From Acanthamoeba castellanii str. Neff (lineage: Eukaryota; Discosea; Longamoebia; Acanthamoebidae): a DNA stretch of 40,492 nt. The position numbers and the translations under genes were made by a program. Shown here piece after piece: positions 29,540 through 40,492 of the stretch (positions within the stretch are counted from its first letter, which is position 1; each line of letters begins with the position of its first letter). The stretch lies in NCBI RefSeq assembly GCF_000313135.1, contig NW_004457424.1, positions 7,274 through 47,765 on the forward strand, in the 5' to 3' direction. The notes beneath the pieces were generated by a model. It did not search any database and was not told where the DNA came from. It was given only the letters and a program-made list of their open reading frames with translations.

Positions 29540-31108
29540 ATGGTACGTGGTTTCAATCTGCCTTTTGAATTTACGACTGGCCAGCATGCTGATAAAAATC
29601 GGCACGCATTGCGCGCAGTCGGAGCGCATCAAGATTTTCTTCATGGATGGGTCGTTCAAGACCTTTCAGTACGGGCGTGAGGATACCCTCGAAGACCTGT
29701 GGTACACCGTGGTGCAGAAGCTCGGCCTGACCAACCAGGCGGCCGAGTGCTTTTTCCTCTGGTCCTCGTGCGAAACTCTCGGTACAAACCCTTCCCCTTT
29801 TGGTGCATCCATCTTTCTTGGTCGCGTGTTCGTGGCGAGCTTACTGTCGTCTCCCTCCACACCTCTTTGTTTCTTTGTTGGGCATTTGTGGTGCAGAGCT
29901 GCTGTGCTACACAGACGAGACGGTGGTCGAATGCGTCCAGCAGTGGCCCGCCACCTATGGCAAGTACCACGAGCGCGAGATCGGCATCATCAAGGAGTCG
30001 GCCTACGCCCTGAAGAAGCTGCGACACAAGGACTTGCCTGAGCTCCAGCTCACCTTCAGGACGACCAGCATCCTCCCGCTCAGCCAGGAGCGTAACATTA
30101 AGGACCCGATGGCCATTCACCTGTTCTACATTCAGGCCGTGTTCAACGTGATCGAATCCAACTACCCCTGCGAACCCGACGTCGCAGGTAAGCAGCGCTC
30201 ACAGTGACACGCACTCCACGGCGCACGCGGCGGTGCTTCTGGCCTAACGTTGGCATCTGCGCCACACACACACCCAGCTGGTCTTGCTGGATTGCAGATG
30301 CAGCTGACGCTGGGAGACCACAAGCCCGACACGCACACGCCCGAATACCTGAACCGATTCGTCAAGGCCTACGTGCCCCAGCACCTGAAGCGAAAGATGC
30401 GGAGCTCGAAGTGGCGCAACCGCATCATCGAGGAGCACAAGCGGCACACGGGCAAGGACAAGCTCATCCTGCAGCTGCTCTACCTGCAGCTGGTGCGACA
30501 GTGGCCTTACTACGGTTCGACGTTCTTCAAGGCCGAGTACCTTCCCGTCACGCAGAGCTTCTACAAGCAACCGTTCGAGGGCGAAGTGAGGATCGGTACA
30601 ACCCTCTCCACTACCTCTATACACTATTAGAGTGTTTGCTCATTCTGACCAAGAGACGTGATTGAAAACAACAGGCATCAACATGTATGGTCTGCACATC
30701 ATCGATCCGAAGAGGATGATCATGAACACGTATACCTACACAGACCTCAAGGAGTGGGAGTCGGACAAGGATCTGTTCTACTTCCTCACGCCCAAGGGTG
30801 AGGTCAAAAAGCACATCTACAAGACGCCACAGGCCAACCTCGTCAACGACCTCCTGGTGCGTTGTCCCTAGGCAACTTTACCATGAGTCGTACTAACGTG
30901 GCGGCACCTTCGCTCGACATTGCAGTGGGACGTGATCAGCGACTTGGCGCAGCACGTGAAGAAGATCGACACCATCAGGGAGAAGCAGGGCGGCTCGCGC
31001 ATCGTCACTCAGAAGGCCATCGAGACCAAGTACCGCAACACAGTTCTCTCCCCCTTCCACGAGGACAGCTCCGCGACCAAGGGCAAGGAGAAGGAAGAGC
31101 AGCTGTGA
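29540..31108 (+). CDS. FERM-domain protein
   Basis: Six exons close to 379 residues: 29540-29542, 29619-29781, 29897-30187, 30278-30595, 30675-30856, 30926-31108. The first coding exon is the ATG alone, followed directly by donor gtacgt. The protein opens MSERIKIFFMDGSFKTF, a ubiquitin-like F1 lobe. The middle (PMAIHLFYIQAVFNVI, then KLILQLLYLQLVRQWPYYGS) is the helical F2 lobe, with the PYYGS-type end typical of FERM. The third part (GINMYGLHIIDP, KRMIMNTYTYTDLKEWESDK) is the PH-like F3 lobe. FERM modules link membranes, receptors or phosphoinositides to actin. There is no MyTH4, kinase or phosphatase partner domain; the tail is short and lysine-rich. Confidence 0.82.
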
Positions 31109-31623
31109 GGCGGCCTCGCGACCACGGAGTCATTTTTCCCCCCGCGCTGCGTGCAGTTCTTCTCTCCTCTTTTCTCTTTTCCTCTGCACCCCCCAACATT
31201 GTAAGTAGTACCATCACGATACCTAAATCGGCGTTTAAATAAAGCTCTCTCTGCCCACCATCGTCACCTTGCGATCACCTTGTCGTTGTGGGTCTGGTTG
31301 GTTGGCGTAGCCCTCTGTTTTTCATCGTCATTTCTTCAGCGTGGCACGGAGCACAACTCCCCGCCTGCTGCCGGCTCCGGCGAAGGTCAACCAACCACGG
31401 CCTATTTTTTTCGCGGACAAAGGAAAGCCGCGAAGGAGAAGCAACGGCGGCAGACCAGAGACAAACGAAACTAGAGGCAGGAGCTGATCGATTGATCCAT
31501 CTGATCGATCCATCACAAGCCTACTCTCACTTCGGCCTGCCAGCTGGCAGATAGTTTAGAGAATTGATAGAAAGTAGATTGCAGAGATAGGAAGACAGGG
31601 CGCCATTCCATCTTAATCTTCTG
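31109..31623. other. Intergenic region between FERM and P4-ATPase genes
   Basis: This holds the FERM 3' end and, toward 31623, the leader of the ATPase gene. A cluster of GATCGAT-like words occurs at 31484-31512 (ctgatcgattgatccatctg and related). No RNA gene or coding exon was recognised. Confidence 0.5.
31238..31243 (+). terminator. Probable polyadenylation signal of the FERM gene
   Basis: AATAAA occurs 130 bp after the FERM stop codon, in a stretch poorer in GC than the coding exons. It fits a canonical cleavage/polyadenylation signal; cleavage was not observed. Confidence 0.55.
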
Positions 31624-34600
31624 ATGAAGAAGGAATCGAAGCGCAAGTGGGTCACCCGCTTCCGTAATGTGGCAACACGAAAGAAGAAGGAAAGGAAGAT
31701 TAAACTCAAGGAGAAGAAATCGGCCACTACGCGTATCAAGCCTTGGTTCGAGAAACATCTCATCGAACCCATCGCCTCGTCGAAGCTCGCACAGTGGCTC
31801 CCCTTCCTTCGCCGCGAGCCCACGACGGGCGAGCGCGTCATTCGTGTCAACGATCGGGTAGCCAACACGCACCAGCGCTTCAAGAACAACGCCATCTCGA
31901 CCACCAAGTATGGGCCTATCACCTTCTTGCCCAAGAATCTCTACGAGGTACGCTGCACCTGTCTTGCGCAATTTCGTTTTGCATGAGCTGACATTCTTCT
32001 TTTTTCAATTAATTGTGATGCAGCAATTCAAACGTCTTGCCAACTTGTGGTTCTTGATCGTTGCCGTGATTCAGGTAAGTCTACCATCTCTACACTTTTT
32101 TTATGCTCCTGTTCTCCTATGCTCACCTTTTGATCCACAGCTTATCCCTGGCGTTTCGCCCTTGAACCCTGCTTCATCTATTGTGCCGCTGGTCTTCGTG
32201 TTGCTAGTCACGGCCGTCAAGGAGGCCTTTGAAGACATTGTGCGTCCATCTTCTTCCCCGCTTACTCCTTGGCCTCGCGCTTCCGCTCACCCCTCTTGCG
32301 CACTTCAGAAACGTCGCGTTTCCGATACGAGAGTGAATGGGCAGAAGGTGCTCCTCTACGACGGCGTCGAGTGGACCCCCGTCAAGTGGAAGGACGTCCG
32401 CGTGGGTGACATCCTCAAGATCAGGAACAACGAAACCATCCCGGCAGATATGGTGGTGCTTCACACCAGCGACAAAGACGGTCTCGCCTACCTTGAGACC
32501 GCTAACCTCGATGGGTACACCGTTCTTCGTGGCCTCATACTTGCTCTTCGCAGCTGCTGACTGTTCATGTGCCTGCGTGTACACGCATCAGAGAAACGAA
32601 CTTGAAGGTGCGCCAAGCCCTTGAGGAGACGACCGATGCCCTTCACGAGCACTCGGCCATCAACAGCTGGAATGGTAGCGTTGCCTCCCATGGACTAGAC
32701 CTTCTTCTTCGCGAATTACACGTCTCACCTCTCCTCTAACGTTGCACAGCCCAAGTCAAGTATGAGCGACCCAATCCCGAGCTCTACAATTTCGAAGGTG
32801 CCCTGATCATCAATGATCACGAGGACGACGCCATCCCGCTTAACCTGGAGCAAACCCTGTGGAGGGTACACTGACCTTCTTTTCTTGCAAGTGCATTTCG
32901 GACCATGCGATCTCACATGTGCACCAGGGCTGTACCTTGAGGAACACGGAATGGGCTGTCGGCGTCGTTGTGTTCACCGGCATGGACACCAAGGTGATGA
33001 AGAACGCCCGGGACCCGCCTTCCAAGCGCAGCCGTCTGGAGATCGAGATGAACCGAGCCCTTATCACCATTTTCCTCTTCGCCATCGTTATTGATTTCAT
33101 CGGTGCCGTCATCTCCGGCGCCTGGTCCGAGGCCCGCGGGTTCGACCACTGGTACGTCTACACGTGACTCCTTGACAGTATTTCTTGTTGTCTATGTTGG
33201 GTTTTAAGCAAATGCCTTTTGTTGATGGTGCAGGTATCTCCAACTCAAGAACATCGAGAGCAGCGCTGCGGTCATTGGTCTTGTGAGCTTTGCCAGTTGG
33301 CTCATTCTTTGCAACGTCATCATCCCCATTTCGCTTTACGTGTACATCGAGTTGGTCAAGCTCGTCATGGTACTTCGATCCACCTGCTGGTGTGGCTGAG
33401 TGGACATGCACTCACAAGGTGTTGATGGCAGGTCTTCTGGATCAACATGGACGTGGAGATGTATCACGCCGAAACCAACACCCCTGCTCGTGCTAACACA
33501 TCCAATCTTGCTGAAGAGTTGGGCCAAGTACGCATTCCGCAGCCACTCTTGCACGAGCTATATTCTCACGGGCGTTTGGTGTTGCTATTGCTGTTGTGCC
33601 CCCTTAGGTCGAGTACATTTTCAGCGACAAGACGGGTACCCTTACGTCAAACGAGATGTTCTTCATGCGCTGTTCCATCATGGGCAAGGCCTACGGCGAA
33701 GACCTCGAGGCGGTTGAAGATGGCGATCATGAGAAGACGAAGGACGACTTCAAGGTCCCCACCGAACACGAAGTCGAAGAGGCCGAGGAACGCCCCGAGG
33801 TACTCGTTTGTCGCACAGTCCTCGGAAGTTCTACGGATGGTTGCCCGATTTGGAGGCTCATCACACTATTGTCTCCACTCGCAGGCGTACATTTTCAAGG
33901 ATCCTGAATTGAAGCAGGACGTGCACGACACGGCGTCTGATCCCGCGCTGTTCTTCCGTATTTTGGGCCTGTGCCACACAGTGCTCGTCGAGCAGCAGCA
34001 GCTGGGCGAGGAGGACACAGTTCATGAGCGCAAGGACGATGAGGACGAGCGAGGTACCTTTCGTCGTTCCCCATTTGTGCAGAGATAGCCAAGCGCTAAC
34101 GTATCGACCTCGGCGCATCCTTTTGCGTGCAGTGGCTGAAGCGCCGCGCGGAATGAATGGGCTCACCTACCAGGCCGCCTCACCCGACGAAGCCGCTCTT
34201 GTGGAAGCCGCGCAGAAGCTTGGCTTTGAGTTCTTTGTACGCGATTCTTCCTTCAAAGCAGACAGGTGATCGAGTGATAAGTTGCAGACTGGAATTGATT
34301 GTTGATTTGGTGATCTAGGCTCGCGACCAGCACACTATCTCCATCCGTGTGCACGGCGAGGAAGAGCAGTGGAAGCTGTTGAACGTGCTCGAGTTCAACT
34401 CTGACAGAAAGCGAATGTCCGTCATTGTGGAGGACCCGTTCGATGGTAACCCCTCCTCCTCTTTCCTGCAGCGTTGAGGGCAGCATTGGGCTAACCAGCC
34501 CAACCACAGGCAAGATAAAGCTCTTCTGCAAGGGAGCTGACACGATGATCTACGACCGGCTGGCTGATGGCCAGGACGAAATCAAGGTATGTTTTCCGTT

Positions 34601-37600
34601 ATGGCAAGCGAATGGCTCGGGTCGGTGGTTTTGACACCTCTCTGTACAGGAAACGACGATGCAGCATCTCGAGATGTTTGCCGCCGATGGTCTTCGCACG
34701 CTGTGTTTGGCTGTGAAGGAGCTCGACAGGGACACCTATGAAGAGTGGAACACCAAGTACAACCAAGCCGCCCTCCAAATCAGCGGCAGAGAGGCTGCGG
34801 TACCTACTACCTTGCTCGCTGGCCTCCTCGTGTTTCCCAGCTGACACTTCACTCTATGATATTCGGCTCGCTCCAGATTGACGCCGTCTCCGAGGAGATC
34901 GAAACGAACCTGGTGCTTGTGGGCGCTACTGCCATTGAGGACAAGCTTCAAGACGGAGTGCCGGAGGCCATCGCCACTCTGCTCAGTGTACACGCCTCTT
35001 TACTCGAGCTCTCTTTCCGCCATGGAACCACTGACGCTGACAGTGATCTCCCTTCCTGACCATTCAAGGCCGGTCTCAAAATGTGGGTGTTGACTGGAGA
35101 CAAGATGGAAACGGCCATCAACATCGGCTACTCGTGCTCTCTTCTGAACAACAACATGAACAAGATGGTCTTCAGGTACATTCTCATTCTTGGTGTCTGC
35201 GGGTTTGGCGGAGGAGCCAACAAGACTCACCATCCTTCTCTTGTTCTATAGCTCCGAGCCGATGGAGGGTTATGAGGACTACACTGTCACCAACAGGGAC
35301 TCTGCCATCAACGCGCTCGAGAGCTACATCAAGCTGCACTTCCCTCACATGCCCAAGTGGACTCCCGGACCCGACCCTGACAGTACGTGTCGCCCCTTCT
35401 CGATTTACCTATCTTATCATGGTCACGAGGGAAGCACACCGATTTTCGAAACCAGTCGTTTCGCGTAATTATCATTGTACGATTTGTGGTCCGACCTATG
35501 GCCTCACCTACCCTTGCTTCCCTCTCTTCTTCTTCCTCTTCTCCCTCCAGCAATGTCCAAGAGTGAGAGAATGAATGGCATGGAAATGGAAGTCATAACT
35601 GCTCGCACATCCTCCTCAGGAGACGAAGCCGATATGGTTCGCAAGGGATCTCACCTCGATGACAGTGATTCTGGTACGGGCTCTCACCCACTTCACACCA
35701 CTCGTTCCTTGCCGGTTTGGTTTTTTCTCACGCGTCCCTCGCCCGCAAATGAAGAAGATGGATGGGACGGCAAGCGAAAGGAGCGCAAGCCCGTCAAGAA
35801 GGGAGGCAAGGAACTCGTTGACGGCCAGGAAGGCGACGACCTGGATGACGACGAGGAGGCCACCGGCCCAACACGTACGCGCACCCTGTTGCCTATCACG
35901 TCTCCGCAGCACCCAATTCAGTTGGCTTACTCATCTCCCTTACGCAGAGTATGCGCTCATCATCGATGGCAAGTCGCTGGCGCGATTCGTGCCCTCGAAG
36001 GGACCCTTCACCGACGTGTCTGCCCGTTTCCTGGCCCTGGCGATGAAGTGCAAGGTGGTCATCTGCTGCCGCGTGTCTCCGCTCCAGAAGGCCCTTGTGG
36101 TCCGTCTGGTGAAGAAGGGCATCAACGCCACCACGTTGTCTATCGGTGACGGCGCCAACGATGTCCCCATGATTCAGGAGGCTCAAGTCGGTACGTGTCT
36201 TTCTCTGGCTCCTCCATTTGCCATTGACGCCAGCTCAACTGTTGACATCGCTTCTACGCGCAGGTGTGGGCATCAGCGGTAAGGAAGGCCGACAGGCAGT
36301 CATGGCGGCCGACTACGCCATCGCCCAGTTCCGCTTCCTGGTTCCCCTGCTGCTCGTGCACGGCCACTGGTCGTACCGCAGGATGGCAGTGCTGCTGCTC
36401 TACTCCTTCTACAAGAACATCATCTTCGCCTTGGTCAACTTCTGGTTCGGCATCTTCTCCGGTTTCTCTGCCCAGGTACTACCTACGATTCCCGCACCAT
36501 ACGCGCGCCTGAGAGACTGACACCGTAGCCTCTTCCGTGCTTTGCAGACCCTGTTCGACAGTTGGGCCGTGTCTGTCTACAACATCTTCTTCACCGGTTT
36601 GCCCATTCTGATGGTGGCCATCTTCGATAAGGCCACTTCGCGCCAACAGATCCTGCAGTACCCTAAGGTTTACGAACGAGGCATCAGGAGCAAAGACGTA
36701 CGTCGACTAGTCGCGTAGTTGGCTCTCGGCTTGGGCTTGGGTATGAACGTCGAAGCTGATCCGTGCGGTGGTGTCTTTCTTTTCCCTACAGTTCTCTCGC
36801 TGGGATTTCTGGGGCTGGCAGTTCCTTGGCATCGTGCAGTCGATCATCATTGCCTTCTTCGGCTTTGCTTCGTACATGCACTCCGACGTCTCGCACGACG
36901 GAGGAGTCCTCGACTTGTTCTCCATGGGCGCGACCATCATGACCTCTGTCATTTACGTGGTGTCAGTGAAGATCGCCCTGATCACCAAGTTCGTGCTCCC
37001 CTCCCTGTTGCTTGGTTACAGCAGGCCGAAGGCACTCACCTCGCATCTCTGTTACAGTACCTGGACGGGCTGGAACCACTTCGGTCTGTACTTCAGCGTG
37101 TTCCTGTGGTATGCCTTCTTGTTGATCTACGGTCTCATCCCGCCCAACTCGGTATGCCTCCCCCCCCCCAAATACGCTACGCTCTGGTGCTTGTCCTGAC
37201 TGTGGTTATTCGCCTGCGTTGTTCATAGGTTCTCAGCGGAAGTGATCTGTGGTGGAAGCCCTACAACTTCATGGCTTTGGCGTGGTTCTGGCTCACCCCG
37301 ATCCTCACCACCGCGGCTTGCTGCTTCCCCGATCTCGCTTACAAATTGTACGCGCGCTTCGTCTTCTCTCACTTATTATTTCTGTGTGCTACGGCTGTGG
37401 CTAAACCACTCTCTTCTTCAGTGTGAGGCGCACGTACTTCCCCGACGCCGATCACATCATCCAGGAGGTCCATGCCATCGACAAGAAGAAGAAGAAGCCC
37501 AAGAAGCCGAAGAGGACTTTCTTCAAGCGCGTGCGTGCCACCGGCAAGTCGAAGCGTACGTCCTCCTTGCCTTGTACATGTGTGCGGTGGTGCGTGTGCG

Positions 37601-37964
37601 TGTGCGGTGGGCCAAAAGAACTCACTCGTTTTCGTTCGGTTTAGACACTGGCTTCGCGTTCTCGCAGGCCCCCGGTGCCCGAGATCTGCTCTACGCGCTC
37701 GGTCTGGCGCCGCTGCCCAAGGATAAGCATGCGGCCGACAGCGACGATGACACTGATAAGAAGGGCAAGGAAGTGAACGACAAGAAGGCCAAGAAGAACG
37801 ACAGCAAGAAGGCGAAGAACAAGAAGAACAGGTCGGCTTCGACGAGCTCTTCTTCTGCGGACGAGGCCCCCGCCGACTACAGGAGGGACAGCCACCTCCT
37901 CGACGAGCCGCTCAGCGAAAGCGAGACCAACGACAGCGCCAGCCTCTATGGATCCAAGCACTGA
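31624..37964 (+). CDS. P4-type ATPase (phospholipid flippase)
   Basis: Twenty-eight exons close to 1404 residues: 31624-31947, 32024-32074, 32141-32239, 32309-32514, 32592-32674, 32750-32865, 32928-33151, 33234-33369, 33432-33527, 33608-33799, 33885-34053, 34133-34236, 34319-34445, 34510-34586, 34650-34799, 34877-34987, 35069-35175, 35252-35382, 35551-35673, 35755-35874, 35948-36190, 36264-36475, 36548-36697, 36792-36988, 37058-37151, 37229-37347, 37422-37555, 37645-37964. P4 signatures are the actuator motif DGETNLK (about 226), the PISL motif in helix 4, SDKTGTLT with phospho-Asp 452, the N-domain [21 protein letters not shown] (about 764) and GDGANDV (about 983). Ten membrane helices are expected. 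P4-ATPases flip phospholipids to the cytosolic leaflet, usually with a CDC50 partner, which is absent here. The tail (last 130 residues) is highly Lys/Ser-rich. Exon 24 ends at a gttcgt donor that restores the helix 8-9 loop. Confidence 0.93.
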
Positions 37965-38302
37965 GCTCAAAAGGCGACAACCGTCGAGAGGGCGTGAAGA
38001 GGGAGAGAGAGACGAACGTGGATTCGATTTTTTGGAGCGTGAGAAGAGAGAGAGAGAGGAGAGTAGAGGGTAGATAGAGAGGGGGACAGCATCTGTGCAT
38101 ACAATTTATTTATTCTTTCCACAGCAGCACCACATCAACATCAACACCTTCATCGCCAACCAAAAATGGGTTTGGTCTTTTCCTTTGGTTTTCCCTTTTG
38201 CTTCTCTTTGGCGAGGAGGCGTGGGGGAGAAGTCCGTTACGTTGTGTATGGACAAGACAGGAGCTGCGTGCCAAGAAGTGGAAGTTACCTAGCGAGTGAA
38301 AG
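37965..38302. other. 3' flank of the P4-ATPase gene
   Basis: This holds an AGAG-rich purine run (about 37990-38080) followed by an A/T stretch with TTTATTTATT near 38106. It is probably the ATPase 3' UTR and the spacer to the next gene. No coding sequence is supported. Confidence 0.5.
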
Positions 38303-40492
38303 ATGACGATGTCCGCCCGTCGGCCTAAGGTGGTACTCGGCTCCCTCCTCTTTCGCCTCGTTGACTTGTTTCTATTCTTCTTGATGCAGCAGCCTCAAAA
38401 TCTAAAATCTCTGGTCGTTTCCAGGACCGCCAGGCGCATAAGCCCCCGCCACTTGAGCCACCACAGATCAACCTCCCCTCCTTACTTCTCGCCTCTCCAT
38501 CATCTTCTTCATCATTTTCATCATCTTCTCCTTGCTCCTCTCTCCCGCTTCGACCATCTCCCTCTTCATCCCTGCGCACCCACAACAACCCCTCGGCTTC
38601 GCTTCTTCCCTCAACAACTATCCTTGTGTTGGTCCTGCTGCAGCTGGCCTGGGGGGTCCACCACGCCCAGGCCACCACCCACCTGCCCCGAGCCGCCGTC
38701 TTCTACGACCCCAACCTGGTCGACACCAGCGACGACGGTAGTGGCGAGGGCTACAACGTGCTCCAGACCCTAAGCAACTGGGGCTACCACTACACCACCA
38801 TCGAGACCAACGTGCTCGCCGACTGGCGCGCGGCGCTGGACGACGCCCAGATGCTCATTTTCCCCGAGCCGGGTGAGCTCGGCCGCGCAGGGTCCGGCGA
38901 CCCGCTTGACTACCTGGGCCTCGGGGTCATCAACCAAGTGCGCATGTTCGTGGCTGTCGGTGGCCTGTTCGTGCAGCTGGGCGACAACCTCACGGTGGTG
39001 CCCTACGTGTTCAACCTGGACTGGACTCCCGGAGGCTCGTCGCAGGACCCGTCGGTGCCCACGCCGGCCCGCGCCTCGTCGGTGTTTGCCAACTGCACCT
39101 ACTCGCTGGCCGGCATCGATCTCGTCTACCACTACAACGTGTCGGCCAACTCGTCGGCCTGCCTTCAGTACAAGGCCGGCACCAACAACGGCTGCACGCT
39201 CATGCGCACCACCTACGGCCAGGGCGTGGTGACCTGGATCGGCTACGACTGGTACCAGGCCCGTCCCGTGGGCACCCAGGATTCGGGCTGGGTGCAGGTG
39301 CTCCAACGCGCGCTCTCCGAGGCGCCCTCCCCACCGCCGTCGCCATCGGCCTCCCCGTCCGCTACCGAGACGCCCTCCAACACGCCCTCGCAGTCGCCCT
39401 CGCAGAGCTCGTCGCCGACGGCTTCGGTCACGCCGTCGCAGTCCCCCTCGGCCCCGCCGTCTATTACGCCGTCGCCTACCTCGTCCAGGTCGCAGACGCC
39501 CAGCACAACTCCATCGCCGTCGACCACGCTGTCGCCGTCGCTCACTCCCTCGATGACGCCGTCGGGTTCGCCCTCATTCAGTCCCACGCCGTCGTCCACC
39601 CGGTCCCCCTCGCCCTCGCGCACGCCGTCCAAGTCGGCCACGCCCAGCGGCTCGCCGGCGCCCGCCACCGGCAAATACCCGGACACCAACACCAGCCTCC
39701 ACTTCTTCTCCCAGGGGCCGAACGTGCGGATCGTCGAAGGTTAGTACGCTCCACCCCCCCCCCCAACGCCGGCCATGGAGGTCCTAACCTGACCACAACA
39801 AACCGTGCAGAGTCGAGCAACAGGTCCGCGGTGCTCAAGTTCACCGAGATAACGCTGCGTGATGCCAACGATGCACCCTTCAGCAGCATTCCCCTCCCCA
39901 CATGTACGCTTTTTTAGTGCTACTGTTTTTTTATTATCGAGATTGATGTTCGTTTTACTAATGTGTTTGTGACAACAGCGGACTATGAGGTTTCGGCGGA
40001 AGTGGAGGCCTCGACGGGGGTGGAAACGTTCGGCTTCGCGACCACGCTCAACGAGGTGCCGATGGTGTTCAACTTCACGCACCCGTTGGTCAACGACACC
40101 CTTATGTCGTTCGCCGACGTGGCCTTCGTCGTGGAGCGCGGCGCGGTCAAGTGGCTCTGGGCCTTTGACGGCGCCTGGCCCTTCGATTCGCGCGCTTCGG
40201 GATTCACCCTCACCGCTTCGCTCGAGCTCGAGGCCGCGGGGGTCACCGGCGTCGAGAGGCTCAATGACCACCCGCGCCCCGGCCGCACCACCTACAGCGT
40301 CAACCACCACAGCAAAGACAACGGCAACAACAACGGAGGCAAGAGCCTGGAGGTCAAGTTCGTCGTGTTTGATCGGGCCGTGTCCGACGGCGAGCTCGTC
40401 GACGTCGTGCACGCCGTTGAGCTTGTCACCACCGGCGGCGCGCAGGTGGCTCACTTCCACTTCACCTTCCCGGCATTCCGCTACACGTTCGT
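38303..40492 (+). CDS. Surface or secreted protein with Ser/Pro stalk; 3' end outside the window
   Basis: The main frame (38425-39739, then 39811-39903 and 39979 to the edge) is open, but no ATG lies in it before 38626. A candidate first exon at 38303-38332 (start MTMSARRPK, donor gtactc) joins in phase to an acceptor at 38424. A hydrophobic segment (TTILVLVLLQLAWGVHHAQA, about 38614-38673) then acts as signal peptide or anchor. The next 220 residues (AAVFYDPNLVD, WRAALDDAQMLIFPEPGE, FVAVGGLFVQLGD, VVTWIGYDWYQ) resemble a class-I glutamine-amidotransferase-like (ThuA-type) fold, without a clear catalytic Cys. After it comes about 110 residues of SPS/TPS repeats, a mucin-like stalk, then a second beta-rich domain with NxS/T sites. 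Function is unknown. Confidence 0.62.
39328..39663 (+). repeat. Coding Ser/Pro/Thr low-complexity stalk
   Basis: The sequence encodes about 110 residues of tandem SPS, TPS and PSQS units between two folded parts of the last gene. Codon third positions stay mainly C or G, so this is coding, not simple-repeat DNA. It is likely O-glycosylated, by analogy with mucin stalks. Confidence 0.8.

Noticed and set aside
39241..39692. A minus-strand open frame rich in Gly, Asp and Val.
   Set aside because: It is the antisense shadow of the Ser/Pro stalk.
1..40492. CRISPR arrays, phage genes, insertion sequences or bacterial operons.
   Set aside because: The tandem repeats are short-unit microsatellites without spacers, and every coding region is a spliced eukaryotic gene.
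1..40492. tRNA genes.
   Set aside because: No intergenic segment showed a paired acceptor stem with a B-box like GGTTCGANNCC in the right spacing. The GGTTCGACC at 27244 lies in a coding exon.

Overview
The window looks like nuclear DNA of a free-living amoeba, most likely Acanthamoeba. This is an inference: exons are GC-rich and dense with short introns, GT/CA microsatellites fill many introns, a U2 snRNA gene lies between protein genes, and the gene content is that of a deep-branching eukaryote. There are no operons, ribosome binding sites or bacterial features. I rebuilt gene models by joining exons at AG acceptors and GT (sometimes GC) donors while checking reading phase. Every multi-exon model below closes in frame, except the last gene, which leaves the window, and one gene whose first exon is uncertain.

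Layout. 130-2296 (+): three-RRM RNA-binding protein. 2498-3521 (+): ankyrin protein with a membrane segment between its repeats. 3655-3850 (-): U2 snRNA. 4087-4789 (-): EF-hand protein. 5188-8130 (+): DCAF10-like WD40 protein. 8290-13358 (-): SH3-IQ-DH-PH Rho exchange factor with 18 exons. 13658-17443 (-): three-PAS protein kinase with an SNF1/AMPK-like catalytic domain. 17787-18267 (+): small secreted cysteine-rich protein. 18651-19444 (-): LAMTOR1-like Ragulator anchor. 19661-22039 (+): SpoU/TrmH RNA 2'-O-methyltransferase. 22131-25088 (-): DUR3-type urea symporter. 25514-27786 (-): SLC14-type urea transporter. 28091-29339 (-): FIT/Scs3-like lipid-droplet enzyme. 29540-31108 (+): FERM protein. 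31624-37964 (+): P4-ATPase with 28 exons. 38303 to the window end (+): membrane-anchored or secreted protein with a Ser/Pro stalk.

How they may work together. The clearest functional pairing is the two unrelated urea transporters lying head to tail. An energy-type PAS kinase and a lysosomal TORC1-anchor candidate lie within 14 kb of them, but co-function there is speculation. The P4-ATPase and the FIT-like enzyme both act on ER or endomembrane lipids, again without evidence of a link. The most unusual general signals are the splice sites (GTAC donors dominate and several introns are GC-AG), a 24-copy heptamer inside the DH-coding region's intron, and an A+T-rich near-perfect palindrome in an intron of the EF-hand gene.
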